This document shows positions 10,001 through 17,749 of a DNA stretch of 64,000 nt, piece by piece. Location: the NCBI RefSeq assembly GCF_003597125.1, contig NZ_QYYA01000004.1, positions 62,001 through 126,000 on the forward strand, in the 5' to 3' direction. A program made the translations under genes and the position numbers. The notes under the pieces were generated by a model. That model was not told the DNA's origin and ran no database searches. It was given only the letters and a program-made list of their open reading frames with translations. This DNA comes from Alcanivorax profundi. GTDB lineage: Bacteria; Pseudomonadota; Gammaproteobacteria; Pseudomonadales; Alcanivoracaceae. How positions within the stretch are numbered: the first letter of the stretch is position 1; every line of letters begins with the position of its first letter.

Positions 10001-10875
10001 AGGTTGCCACTCTGCGCCGCCACCGGTGCATCCAGTCTCACACCGACCCCGTCTTCATTGGCAATCAACCGAATCCGGTTGGCGTACATGCCCCCCAGGG
10101 CAGTGGAATCAATGGCGAAGGCAGGCTTATTGCCATCGGACGTCATATTGGACGTGGTCAATGTCGAGTGATCCACAGTCTGCTGACCGGTGACCACATT
10201 CAATTCATTGGCATGCAGCTCCCCGGCCACCTGGACTGAACGGGCAATCAGGTCGAATCGGTCGGTGTTGGACCCGTTCAGGCCGCTTTCACCAATCAGA
10301 ATCTGGCCTCCCTGCACATCAAACCCTTGCAGGTAGCCCTCTTCGACAATGGACTCACCGGTGGTAAGGGTGGCGTGGCGGGTGTTGATAAAGCCGCAAC
10401 CGTTACAGGTGATGCCGTTGGGGTTGGCCACGATGACATCGGCCCGCTTGCCCCCCACCTCAATGTAGCCGTTCAAATTGGACGGGTTGCTGCCAATGAC
10501 TTCATTGAGAATCAGGCTTGCCGAACCGTTGTGCAGGTTCGGGTTCCCTTCGATATAGCCCCCCAGCTGGGTTTGCGTCAGTTGCTGACTGTTGTTGAGG
10601 ATGACCCCTTTGGGGCCAACATTCAGGTCGTTATAAAAATTCTGCGACAGGCCACTGCCATTGGGGTTCTGGATATTCACCACCGGCACCCCATTGGCCG
10701 CCTGATCCAATGTCGGCCGCCCCTGGGTGCTGTGTGTGGGAGTGATCGGCTCTGCCGCCAGCAACATGGGCTGCCAGATCAGCAACAGTGACAAGCCATA
10801 AACAAGTCCCCGGCGAAAAACTGAAGCTGGGCGATCAGAGCTCGGCATAGAGTGATGCATGAAGCGTGTACTCAC
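3994..10875 (-). CDS. Giant two-partner-secretion exoprotein (FhaB/CdiA-like filamentous haemagglutinin)
   Basis: 2293 aa from a GTG at 10875; ATGs at 10860 and 10848 are equally plausible and none has a strong ribosome site. An extended signal peptide ends near residue 41 (LLLIWQPMLLAA). The TPS secretion domain follows (about 50-250) with the diagnostic NPNG at 70 and NPNGI at 151, then CNGCGFINT. A long haemagglutinin-repeat region with alternating LDAGGDL-type motifs forms the beta-helical shaft. A Gly/Ala-rich hydrophobic stretch near 1660-1760 leads into a DUF637-like region (to about 1890). The last 300 residues are different and probably the variable effector end. I see no VENN motif, so it is not a standard CdiA. 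Its partner transporter is immediately upstream (41-bp overlap). Confidence 0.9.
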   Translation of the reverse strand: MSTRFMHHSMPSSDRPASVFRRGLVYGLSLLLIWQPMLLAAEPITPTHSTQGRPTLDQAANGVPVVNIQNPNGSGLSQNFYNDLNVGPKGVILNNSQQLTQTQLGGYIEGNPNLHNGSASLILNEVIGSNPSNLNGYIEVGGKRADVIVANPNGITCNGCGFINTRHATLTTGESIVEEGYLQGFDVQGGQILIGESGLNGSNTDRFDLIARSVQVAGELHANELNVVTGQQTVDHSTLTTSNMTSDGNKPAFAIDSTALGGMYANRIRLIANEDGVGVRLDAPVAAQSGNLLLSAEGRVTFSDASAKGNMQVASHEAIQLQGRTVAGESMRFASESLTVESEQVSAKFVDVVSAEVRVNEGSALYATDSLSLTGANLNNLGEVAGKNVSIELEGKLENHGDLLADHAISVSTEDVVNTGTVRAGQNLGVTAETQVLNAGEIVAGESAVLNSVAGQIENRGLVTAEQDLAVSGSSISNESGAVLRAQNMLHIAATNRVDNAGNIVGKERLSVSAQDVINQRAVEAINGDGVLGSEQFLDIDAERLSNESGALIGSGGNMELLVSDALVNTSSSIQALGSIYIGAGYPEMTEGMTEEENQDALDAAKNNLVKNDQGEIVTRDGDITIFTRHLDNSREIHLSKDDNVTAEDLMEANWLALQDDDPLNDIIRLMADNAEMSKDDWAFVFDPKVYSLPLYSSAADERFRFVDFWLSNYTDYLNSSFGAGLTVNDVDEIRKVLVGNKEYIAGNPRLPGYYEYSGYSESSPINVGGAKNPLAETMWIISRVTQIIKGIDPQKYSQLLGKVKARMAGHIGTLNVWQSTCGRNRGDWRSGGESCDNNYVKYYQFGPDRYDDVIDSEYDRNPSLISSGKDLVIYGDTIDNRFSTLASVGDIHLQGDTLLNESFRLQRHFNVRWGWKHWHNYKHNPDPGWRPSQYTNYVERTVDLLDEDGNPTVIYSVIAAGGNVTGSLKDKIENAERTRDDEGFEFDEDEYVKEEPEDPSEGGENTGDSDDAPEEYVDWGGSDIARVISTITDRTLELLDRHNSLFFINGDPNHPYLIETNPLFASLDGFLGSSYLIDRLGLTPNVTTKRLGDSYYETRLIRDAVIAATGTRFLDPDFDSDQDQFSWLMENAIASAESLELSVGISLKPEQVNALQHDIVWMEEQEVAGYRVLVPVLYLAPGSADLTREGSVISGNNVHLEADGIGNSGAIAARQNMTLQAGEQGVVNHQGALQSGGLMLVDSEGDIKNQSASIQGRDVVLQSQGSIINEVDAEFVQETREGDQYWRTEYGEASLVEATGNVTASAGENIRVTGSHIRAENVGMQSGGNILIESLAVREGFDGQHAAGDYQHSQVHQLASSIQATMNVMATAGNSIGITASNVSAGNNIGLSAIHGDILIRAAANEDYENYHYEDSEEEKQITNHTVNQVQSTLSAGGDMELDAGGDLIAIASYLQAGGDMSLAAAGDIALLAAQNSQYHLYESSKDGDFGAKSHKKDEIQNVTNVGTTLEAGGNLSVNSEGNQRYQAARLQSGGDISIVSGGHITFESVKDLYRETHERSQGDLAWNKMAGEGRVDETVLQSEIVAAGNLAIDAAEGMTIDLKDIDQHSVSQLIDGMVANNPDPAWLKEADANGEVDWQRVQEMHDSWEYESQSMGAASALVVAIVVTALTMGAGGAIAGTVTTAGTTTATVTSAVAGAMVTSASVTGTSALINNQGDIGAALGSLDHSETYQGLLVSGLTAGLMVGIDGLFNKWDFGKASTVGENGQAVTSDTVNNITKGFDLGTLDGAAGFTLHNAAQAGVSAGVSSSVFGTSFTDSLNANLESQGNNVLSALAFNQVGTWADHLTSDAGLNQDTFGYNLFVEGGMGRATMHALVGGAVTQVTSGDFASGAAGAGLNQLLSSPLDGFASSVGGTANYEPWRLAGAQLAGLSGALLVDGDVNDGAWIAKQADTYNRQLHREELKLIKDNLDDYYEERLKQDPSITREDALAELVMEALQEVDHEYDTNIKNNSLAANFLYRISAESDLRLVSTDGQTTMAFEASAADYFNPSAYMDELYYSGMGLYEGGLDDQNLVRRVLTDPQNAWALEGSGAGAYYNYQGTWEKANHYFADKQSEVNQIFFTSILGGGILKTFHVSSGLIMAGGVGSTGVGLARNGVPGAVAAASSYGQVVTGVSSCAYAISSCWVTAPVALDGVNDYYKAVLSPSNPALNRSSLYAIGSNFVFGDSKPGVVLDYATDALSLFSSPHRLLDYKNNDLISEVVGVSSGGVGLFSELTSGRLSVKGGDDE

Positions 10876-12526
10876 TGTCTGTCATTTCCGTTGAATGCTG
10901 TTCCATGGGCCAGGACACTTCCGTGGTCAGGCGCAGGCGACGAAACCCCAGGCGAAGCCCTATCGTCGAGGAATCAATACGGGCAAACCCCGTTTCATTG
11001 TGATTGCCGGGGACAACCCCCGAGTCATAGGCAACATAGGGCGTGAACGACACCGGCCCGGTAATGGGCGGGTAGACATCCAGCTGCACGGCGCCAGCCA
11101 TGGCCGAGTTGCCATTGAGTGAGATATCCCGATACCCCCTCACCGCCGCGCTAGAGGCGACGGAGAACCGTTCGGACGGAAACAGTACATCGTCGCTGTA
11201 CTGACCATTTAGCCGAACGGATAAGGCGCTATATAACGGTTTTATGAAACGGTTGGCTGTAAGAAATGTCTGATAGCGCGTGTGCGAGATGTCGGCAATT
11301 GACACATCCCCCGGCAAACGGGTCGCGGGGCCAGCGCCTCTGCCCTGCTCCACAGTGAAGGTACCTGCCAGCTGGGTATGCCCCCACAGATACTTGCCAT
11401 TGGCGCGGCCACCCCAGGCACGCAGGTGATAGCTACTGACACGAATAACGGCGTCTTCCAGCAGATTTTCCGTGTCTGAATAGGCGCCCAGCAGGGAAAG
11501 AGAGAAGCGGGCGCGATTGCTGCGATACAGGGTGCGGGTCAGCTCCAACCGGGAGGTGTCCGTCGCTCCGGAGGAGGCGAAATCCTGGAAAACGCCGTCG
11601 ATGGTGTTCTTGTACTCCTGGCGGTTGTAGCTCATCGCCAGATTCCAGTAGCCATAACTGATGTCGTAGCTCAGCCCGGCCCCCCAGGCCTGGTCAGAAA
11701 ACTCGGTATCCAGATCCGTATTCAGTGACAGCGAGAGACGGTCAGGGACACCCGTCACATTGCCCCAGTCAAACCCGGCCTGAGCAGTACCGTGAGTACT
11801 ATCACCGTAGTGCTCTTCGTCAATCACCAGGGTGCCGCGATAACGGCGTGGCCACTGCGCCTGCCCGAGAATCACCGTTCCGCCCTGTTCTTCACCCGGG
11901 GCAAGATCCATCTTGGCATCGAGATGGGGCAAGCGGGCCAGCGATTCCACGGCATGCTCAAGATCACGCAGGTTAAGTAAATCACCGGCCCGGGCAGGGA
12001 CCGCCCACTCCAACAGGCGGGTCGACATGCCCACCGCGTCAAACCCTTCTACACGCCCCGGCACCACCAGCAGCACCAAACTGCCGCTGGCCACATCCTG
12101 TTCGGGAATCAGCACTCGACTGGTGATGAAGCCACGATCGATAAGGGTGTTGGAGAGTACCGCCTGAAGCGTGCGGATATCCTGCAGGGTCATGCAGCTT
12201 CCCTGAGGCTGCTGTGCGGTTTCAACCAACCCGGCGCCAAACGGGGAGGCCTCACCGTCCAGCGTTTTCAGGGTAATGGTATCGATAGAAAAGCAGCGCC
12301 CCGGATCAGCAGGGGCATCCGGCAGGGGGATTTGCATGGGGGAGTCTTCTCCCGGCACCTGCATGTCGTCCAGTTGCTGCTGTTGCCGCTGGCGTTCCTG
12401 CTCTTGAAGACGGTCGAACATACGCTGCTGCGCCGTCGGCGCAGCATATGCCAACGCCACCCCCATAGACACGAGCAGGCAGGCAGCACGGATGCCGCCC
12501 CTGAATAATGACGCTTCCCCCAACAT
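10835..12526 (-). CDS. Two-partner secretion transporter (FhaC/ShlB, TpsB family)
   Basis: 563 aa outer-membrane protein. A signal peptide (about 1-28) is followed by a Gln-rich linker, the POTRA_2-type domain with the disulphide-like pair of Cys (GRCFSID, GSCMTL), and a C-terminal beta-barrel of repeated amphipathic strands. The conserved barrel motif VRGYRD is present near residue 468, as in FhaC and ShlB. It should recognise the TPS domain of the downstream exoprotein and export it across the outer membrane. The 3' end overlaps the exoprotein gene, so the two form one operon in the usual transporter-first order. Confidence 0.92.
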   Translation of the reverse strand: MLGEASLFRGGIRAACLLVSMGVALAYAAPTAQQRMFDRLQEQERQRQQQQLDDMQVPGEDSPMQIPLPDAPADPGRCFSIDTITLKTLDGEASPFGAGLVETAQQPQGSCMTLQDIRTLQAVLSNTLIDRGFITSRVLIPEQDVASGSLVLLVVPGRVEGFDAVGMSTRLLEWAVPARAGDLLNLRDLEHAVESLARLPHLDAKMDLAPGEEQGGTVILGQAQWPRRYRGTLVIDEEHYGDSTHGTAQAGFDWGNVTGVPDRLSLSLNTDLDTEFSDQAWGAGLSYDISYGYWNLAMSYNRQEYKNTIDGVFQDFASSGATDTSRLELTRTLYRSNRARFSLSLLGAYSDTENLLEDAVIRVSSYHLRAWGGRANGKYLWGHTQLAGTFTVEQGRGAGPATRLPGDVSIADISHTRYQTFLTANRFIKPLYSALSVRLNGQYSDDVLFPSERFSVASSAAVRGYRDISLNGNSAMAGAVQLDVYPPITGPVSFTPYVAYDSGVVPGNHNETGFARIDSSTIGLRLGFRRLRLTTEVSWPMEQHSTEMTDSEYTLHASLYAEL

Positions 12527-12659
12527 GGCTTTCCTTGCCTTAACTGATCACAATGTGGCGCCATCCAGTACGCAATCATTGCTACTGCTGTCGTGGCCCA
12601 CTAAAGCCGCGCATTCTACACTTATGGCTAGTTAGCTGTGACCAGGGAAGGTTTTTGGC

Positions 12660-13799
12660 GTGAAACAGATCACATTCGCTATTGTAGCGTGGCTTTTATT
12701 CCCCCCCCTTTCTTCATATGCCTTCGCGGCGTCACCGGCGCAGGCAATGGATGTGCTGAGCCGGGCAGACAGCCGGGAAGCCCAGTTCAGGCAGGCAATC
12801 CGTGACAGCACGCGCCTCCCCACTGCAGAAAAACTGGTGCTCCTGAACCAGCTTCGTTTGCGCCTGGCCGCCGTGCAAATGAAAGGGGGACGTATGAATC
12901 AGGCACGCGAGACGCTCCGTGAAGTCGACACCGCCAGCCCCGCGGCCCCACAAGCCAGCTTGCTTATGGCAGAAAGTTATCGGCTAAGTGGCCAGCCCAA
13001 TGCCGCACGTGACTGGTTTTTACGCGCCGCACACCATTACCCCTACCGGCCAGTTACATTGGAGGGGTTAATCAGCGCCGCCCACGATGAGCAGAAACAG
13101 AACCCGGGAGTCGCCGCGGCCCTGTACAGCGAAATTGATAAGCAGAGCCGCTATGCCCTCGGCCAGCTGGATCAGCTCCAACACGCAGGCAGAGTGGATC
13201 CTATGGACATTATTTTCCCCTCCCGGCTCGATGATGCCGTTCGCAAAACAGTGCTGCGACGCGCCTTGCGCCATCCGCAACACAACTTGCTGGAACAAAC
13301 CGGGCAACTAAGGGAATCCGTGTCGGCCATGCTGACATTGCAACAACGTCATAAAACCCTGAACCGGGAGCTGAACGCACTGGTACAACAGCTGGCAGAT
13401 TACCAGCAACAGCGCATCGCGCTTCAACAACAGTGGGAACGCGGGCAACAACAGGCCACGGCGTTAACTGAACAGCTTATCCCCAATGATTTCAGTAACG
13501 AACAAATGGCCATCCGCCAGACGCTGACCCGTTTACGCAACCAGCTGACCCGCCAACAATCCCGACTGGCCTTTATTGAACAAAGTCAGCAAACGCTGCC
13601 AGCCATTACCCGAAAACTCGAAATGCAACTACAGAACCTCAACGATACCGCACGCTCGCAACTCCAGAGCAGCCTCGCAGCGGTGACCCAAGTGTTGGAC
13701 GAAACTCTTGCGCAATACCGAACAATATTGATCCATATGCTGGCGGAGTCACAATTGCAGCGCTCCGAATTACTGCTCTTGTCACAAGGGAGGCACTAA
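12660..13799 (+). CDS. Secreted TPR and coiled-coil protein of unknown function
   Basis: 379 aa from a GTG with AGGGAAGG about eight bases upstream. A clear signal peptide ends near residue 24 (LSSYAFA/AS). Residues about 35-130 show TPR-like helical pairs (LLMAESYRLSGQPNAARDWFLRA style), and about 215-350 are Gln-rich coiled coil. It is transcribed away from the fhaC-fhaB operon, with which it shares a 130-bp promoter region, and the rlmA start follows three bases after its stop. The layout suggests a periplasmic scaffold; a link to the exoprotein is possible but only positional. No known family was recognised. Confidence 0.75.
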   Translation: MKQITFAIVAWLLFPPLSSYAFAASPAQAMDVLSRADSREAQFRQAIRDSTRLPTAEKLVLLNQLRLRLAAVQMKGGRMNQARETLREVDTASPAAPQASLLMAESYRLSGQPNAARDWFLRAAHHYPYRPVTLEGLISAAHDEQKQNPGVAAALYSEIDKQSRYALGQLDQLQHAGRVDPMDIIFPSRLDDAVRKTVLRRALRHPQHNLLEQTGQLRESVSAMLTLQQRHKTLNRELNALVQQLADYQQQRIALQQQWERGQQQATALTEQLIPNDFSNEQMAIRQTLTRLRNQLTRQQSRLAFIEQSQQTLPAITRKLEMQLQNLNDTARSQLQSSLAAVTQVLDETLAQYRTILIHMLAESQLQRSELLLLSQGRH

Positions 13800-13801
13800 T
13801 C

Positions 13802-14611
13802 ATGCCTGAACTCAAATGTCCCAGCTGCGAGCAGCCCCTGCAGCTCAATGGCAACGCCTGGCTCTGCACCAATGGTCACCGCTTTGACCGTGCCCGGCGC
13901 GGTTATACCAACCTGCTACTGGCCCAGCATCGGCGCTCGCGTTCACCGGGAGATGACAAGGCCATGGTGCGGGCACGCACGGAGTTTCTTCAGCTGGGCC
14001 GCTACCAACCACTCGCGGACGCCCTGTTGAAAGACCTCCCCTCACAGCCAGACGGAGACTGGCTGGACCTGGGGTGCGGTGAGGGCTGGTATACCGAGCA
14101 GTTTGCTCGCCAGCTGGGAAGCGCTCAGGGCGCCGGCGTGGACATTTCAAAATTTGCCGTAGACAGCGCCGCGAAACGCGACAAAACACTAACCTGGCTG
14201 GTCGCCAGCGGGGCGCGACTACCCCTGTTTGATGCCAGCCTGTCGCGAGTGATCGTGCTATTCACCCGTTTGTTCACCGATGATATCGCACGGGTACTCC
14301 GCCCCGGTGGCGAACTGATTGTCGCCGGCACCGGAGCGTCCCATCTGATGCCGTTACGCGAAGCTTTGTACGAAGACGTGCGTCAATCCGGCTTTGACGC
14401 AAGCAAATTCCTTGATGACCGTTTCTGTGCCATTGATGAAAAAGTTATTCAGTTCGACTGGCAACCACAGAGCGAGCAAGAGCTGCATAATCTGTTGACC
14501 ATGACCCCTCACCACTGGCGTGCCAAACCGTCTGCCAAAGCGGAGATTGGCAAACTGACAGGCGCCACCATGAATGCGCATTTTGTGATTCAGCGTTTCA
14601 GAAAACAGTGA
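13802..14611 (+). CDS. rlmA: 23S rRNA (guanine-N1)-methyltransferase RlmA family
   Basis: 269 aa. The N-terminal zinc site is visible as Cys6, Cys9, Cys22 and His26 (CPSC then CTNGH), as in RlmA(I)/RrmA. The SAM-binding motif I is LDLGCGEGW near residue 90, followed by the acidic VDIS strand end. Length and domain order match the family, which methylates a guanine in helix 35 of 23S rRNA (G745 in E. coli). The stop codon lies inside the first copy of a heptamer array, so the repeat contributes the gene's last bases. It probably shares a transcript with the gene upstream. Confidence 0.9.
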   Translation: MPELKCPSCEQPLQLNGNAWLCTNGHRFDRARRGYTNLLLAQHRRSRSPGDDKAMVRARTEFLQLGRYQPLADALLKDLPSQPDGDWLDLGCGEGWYTEQFARQLGSAQGAGVDISKFAVDSAAKRDKTLTWLVASGARLPLFDASLSRVIVLFTRLFTDDIARVLRPGGELIVAGTGASHLMPLREALYEDVRQSGFDASKFLDDRFCAIDEKVIQFDWQPQSEQELHNLLTMTPHHWRAKPSAKAEIGKLTGATMNAHFVIQRFRKQ

Positions 14612-14801
14612 ACAGTGAACAGTGAACAGTGAACAGTGAAGGAAGGCTGCCCGACCGACATAGCCTGTCAAGCTGTATTAGGTTTTTTCGTTTTGTTTAA
14701 AAGCATGAGGCCGCGTCAAAATTCTGGGCGCGGCCTCATGCCTTTCAGATCACATAACGCGTAACCGCGCCGCTGTTAACTGTTCACTATTCACTGTTAA
14801 C
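14604..14801. repeat. Heptamer-repeat element: inverted period-7 arrays around a terminator
   Basis: Left array: five copies of AACAGTG at 14604-14638. Right array: TGTTAAC, TGTTCAC, TATTCAC, TGTTAAC at 14774-14801, which is the inverted form of the same heptamer. The interior of about 135 bp contains a strong hairpin. The left array includes the rlmA stop codon and the right array includes the stop and last four codons of the monooxygenase gene. Similar elements with different heptamers are at 17615, 42684, 58313, 61274 and 61849. Confidence 0.8.
14704..14740. terminator. Bidirectional terminator hairpin between convergent genes
   Basis: CATGAGGCCGCG and CGCGGCCTCATG form a perfect 12-bp stem with a 13-base loop, between the convergent rlmA and FAD monooxygenase genes. 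T-rich sequence (TTTTTTCGTTTTGTTT) lies on the left side, which would serve minus-strand transcripts. Confidence 0.75.
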
Positions 14802-16436
14802 TCTCTGCAGCACCGCATCCAGATACCCCAACAAGTGATCCGCATTACCCACCGGCGCGCGGTACCCCAGATGCCCGTCAGGGCGCATCAGCCACAAACG
14901 TGGTCCCTCGCCAAAGGCTGCCGCAAATTCCCCCTCGTGATCCTGCCAGATACGGGTGGTACCTTCCTGGGGAATCTGTTCTTCATGGGTATGCCGCGAG
15001 GCAATGACGGTCAGGTGGGCACGCTCACGGTAATCCTGGCCCAACCGGTCGCTGAAGGCATACAGCACCAGCTTTTCGTTGTGCTCGGGGTTCGCGCTCA
15101 GTTGCAACAGCAAATGGTGCACCGGCTTTTTCAGCAGATCATGGAGCTGATGCAGGTGCCCAGTGCGCACAGAACGCATGGCCGCATCTGGCAAACGGTC
15201 GCCGGGTAACGGGCCCTGATGACGCCAGCCCAGCTCTGCTTCAGGGCCACTGGTGACCATGGGTGAGTTGCGGTAGTGCACATCCAACTGGCTGGCCGTA
15301 CGCAGCAAGCGGGTGGCAATCCCCGGGCGGCTGCCTGCCATTTTCAGCAGGGAATCACGGCTGCGTCGCAGCAGGGGCAACTTGACCAGCGAAGCACGCG
15401 ACAGCATGTCCACGCCGTACAGCATCTTTTCGGCCACCGGGCGACGCTCTTGTTCATAGCTGTCTAACAGTCGTCCATCCCCGTAGCCCTTCAGGTAATA
15501 GCCCAGCTTCCATCCCAGATTGAAGGCATCGGCAATACCCGTATTCATGCCCTGCGCCCCCAACGGGCTCTGCACATGTGCAGCATCACCGACCAGGAAA
15601 GCACGGTTTCGGCGGTAGTTCTGGGCCAGGCGACGTTGTACGGTGAACTGGCTCAACCAGTGTGCCGTACCCAGTGCTGGCACCTCACCGAGAATCGAGC
15701 CCAGACGCTCTTCAAAGGGGTCAAGGGTCACGGGCTCCCCGGGTTCCTCATCCGTTGCCATGATCAAACGCCAGCCATTGGGCAACGGCAGCGCCACCAA
15801 TAGCCCTGCTTCCTGCAGAAAGCCGTGGGAACTGTCTTCACGCCATGGGGCCTTCCAGGGCACATCTGCCAACAGGAAATGCTCCTTGTAATCCACCCCT
15901 TTATAGCCAATCCCCAGTTGCTCGCGCACGGTAGAACCCACGCCATCAGCTCCCACCAGTATGGCGCTCTCAACAGTGCTCACCTGAGCCCCCTGGCGGA
16001 TGCGCGCAGTCACACGACTCCCGTCCTGGGTGAAATCCAGTAACTCCACCCCACGCAGCATCTCGCCACCCAGCGCCTTGTAGCGCTGAATCAAGGTCTC
16101 TTCCACCTGACTCTGTGGACAACTCAATACCCAGGGAAAGGGAGCCTTCAGGGTGGTCAGGTCAAGATCGAACAGGAAGCCCTTGTCGCCGTAAACCGAC
16201 ACGCCCTTGAGCAATCTGGAGGCCTTGCGGATCGGAGCCAGCACATCCAGTGCCGAAAAAATTTCCAGGGTGCGGGCGTGCAGACCCAACGCCCGGGAAT
16301 ACGGGGAAGGCGTCTCCAGTCGGTCGAGTATCAGACAGTCGATCCCCTGCCGGCGCAGGCTGACCCCCAACGTCAGGCCACTGGGGCCAGCCCCGACAAT
16401 CAACACCCGGGGCGTACGGTGAATGGTGGTGGCGAT
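14787..16436 (-). CDS. FAD-dependent aromatic-type monooxygenase (PHBH/MhpA-like)
   Basis: About 549 aa if it starts at an ATC at 16436; 539 aa if it starts at a GTG at 16406. The Rossmann motif GAGPSG begins only four residues after the GTG. A strong ribosome site (AAGGAG) lies eight bases before the ATC, giving MATTIHRTPRVLIVGAG, which fits the family better. Further motifs are LVGADGVGSTVRE (the conserved DG) and LVGDAAHVQSPLGAQG, all of the class A flavin monooxygenases acting on aromatic substrates, with NAD(P)H as donor. The C-terminal domain is thioredoxin-like as in phenol and MhpA-type hydroxylases. Substrate unknown. The last codons lie inside a heptamer array. Confidence 0.85.
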   Translation of the reverse strand: MATTIHRTPRVLIVGAGPSGLTLGVSLRRQGIDCLILDRLETPSPYSRALGLHARTLEIFSALDVLAPIRKASRLLKGVSVYGDKGFLFDLDLTTLKAPFPWVLSCPQSQVEETLIQRYKALGGEMLRGVELLDFTQDGSRVTARIRQGAQVSTVESAILVGADGVGSTVREQLGIGYKGVDYKEHFLLADVPWKAPWREDSSHGFLQEAGLLVALPLPNGWRLIMATDEEPGEPVTLDPFEERLGSILGEVPALGTAHWLSQFTVQRRLAQNYRRNRAFLVGDAAHVQSPLGAQGMNTGIADAFNLGWKLGYYLKGYGDGRLLDSYEQERRPVAEKMLYGVDMLSRASLVKLPLLRRSRDSLLKMAGSRPGIATRLLRTASQLDVHYRNSPMVTSGPEAELGWRHQGPLPGDRLPDAAMRSVRTGHLHQLHDLLKKPVHHLLLQLSANPEHNEKLVLYAFSDRLGQDYRERAHLTVIASRHTHEEQIPQEGTTRIWQDHEGEFAAAFGEGPRLWLMRPDGHLGYRAPVGNADHLLGYLDAVLQRVNSE

Positions 16437-16500
16437 GTTACACTCTCCTTATGCAGCTTTCCGACGTCAGACGACTGGCGCCCTACGCCAGAGTTTTACC

Positions 16501-17604
16501 ATGAGTCACCCGCCGCGCAAGATCATTCATGTAGACTGCGACTGCTTTTATGCCGCCGTGGAAGTCCGCGACGATCGTACCTTACTCGGCCGCCCCGTGG
16601 CGGTGGGGGGTGATCCGCACCGCCGAGGCGTTATTGCAACGTGCAATTATCCTGCCCGCCAGTTCGGGGTTCATTCGGCGATGGCATCATCCCAGGCCTT
16701 GCGACTCTGCCCGGATCTGGTGATTGTGCCGCCCAACTTCGATAAATATCGCAAGGTATCAACACAAATCCATGACATTTTTAAGCGCTATACCTCACTG
16801 ATTGAGCCCTTGTCGCTGGACGAAGCCTATCTGGATGTCACCGCCAGTGAGCAGTATGACAATAGTGCCACCCGCATTGCCGATGCCATTCGCCGCGAGG
16901 TGCGCCAGCAAATCGGTATCACGGTGTCAGCCGGGGTTGCCCCCAACAAGTTTCTCGCCAAGGTGGCCAGCGACTGGCGCAAACCCGACGGGCTGTTTGT
17001 GATACCGCCGGATCAGGTGGAACGCTTTGTGGCCGAATTGCCGGTCAAAAAAATTTCCGGTGTGGGGCGAGTGACGGCCGAGCGAATGACCAGCCTGAAT
17101 CTGCACACCTGTGGAGACCTGCAAGGATTGAGCCGGCTGACGCTGGCGCAGCACTTCGGCAGCTTCGGCGAGCGCCTGTACCACCTGAGCCGGGGGGAGG
17201 ATAACCGCCCGGTGCAAACCGGCCGACGCCGTAAATCGGTCTCTGTCGAGCGCACGTATGACAAGGACCAACCCACGCTGAACGACTGGCTGCGTGAGCT
17301 CGACGGGTTACTGGAGAAACTCAAAGCACGCTTTGAGCGGCTGGATCAGAACTACCTGATCAGCGGCCTGACCGCAAAAGTGAAATACCAGGATTTTGTC
17401 AGTCTGAGTTGCGACAAGGCGGGCACCGATCTGGATCCTGCCCATTTTGAGGCACTGCTTCAACAGCTCTGGGAGCGCCGCCAGGGCCCGGCACGCTTGT
17501 TAGGCATTGGCGCCAGGCTACGCGACCTGAAAGCCCCGCAACAACCCGACCTGTTTCCCGAAGAATGGGACAAGGCGCTACGGCAGCGGCGAGGGAAGAG
17601 CTGA
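16501..17604 (+). CDS. dinB: DNA polymerase IV (Y-family, DinB)
   Basis: 367 aa from ATG 16501; the longer frame upstream lacks family similarity. Catalytic carboxylates are visible in DCDCFYAAVE (Asp12) and SLDEAYLDVT (about 106-107). The helix-hairpin-helix region ISGVGRVTAERM and the little-finger domain follow. The C-terminus carries QPDLF, a typical beta-clamp binding motif. It is an error-prone translesion polymerase. I found no clear LexA box between it and the divergent monooxygenase gene, so SOS control is not evident from the sequence. Confidence 0.93.
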   Translation: MSHPPRKIIHVDCDCFYAAVEVRDDRTLLGRPVAVGGDPHRRGVIATCNYPARQFGVHSAMASSQALRLCPDLVIVPPNFDKYRKVSTQIHDIFKRYTSLIEPLSLDEAYLDVTASEQYDNSATRIADAIRREVRQQIGITVSAGVAPNKFLAKVASDWRKPDGLFVIPPDQVERFVAELPVKKISGVGRVTAERMTSLNLHTCGDLQGLSRLTLAQHFGSFGERLYHLSRGEDNRPVQTGRRRKSVSVERTYDKDQPTLNDWLRELDGLLEKLKARFERLDQNYLISGLTAKVKYQDFVSLSCDKAGTDLDPAHFEALLQQLWERRQGPARLLGIGARLRDLKAPQQPDLFPEEWDKALRQRRGKS

Positions 17605-17607
17605 ATA

Positions 17608-17749
17608 GCAATAGAAAGTTCAAAGTTTAAACGCGCATCAGGCCTGAAGGTTTTGCGCTTTCCTTGCCGCGCTCAGCGGTATGGCTGCGGACACAGTCGT
17701 CCAGAAAGGCAAAACCCGGCTCGCGTCTTTTCAACTTTCAACTTTAAAC
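17608..17749. repeat. Heptamer-repeat element between dinB and a convergent small gene
   Basis: Left array AAAGTTC, AAAGTTT, AAACGCG (17615-17635). Right array CGCGTCT, TTTCAAC, TTTCAAC, TTTAAAC (17722-17749) is the inverted form. The core of about 86 bp is itself foldable (GGTTTTGC near the left, GCAAAACC near the right). The stop codon of the minus-strand gene begins at the next base, 17750. Confidence 0.75.

Noticed and set aside
14604-14638. CRISPR array suspected from repeated AACAGTG units
   Set aside because: The repeats are contiguous 7-mers without spacers, and no cas gene is present.
16437-16500. LexA (SOS) box upstream of dinB
   Set aside because: No CTGT-N8-ACAG-type palindrome is visible in the gap.
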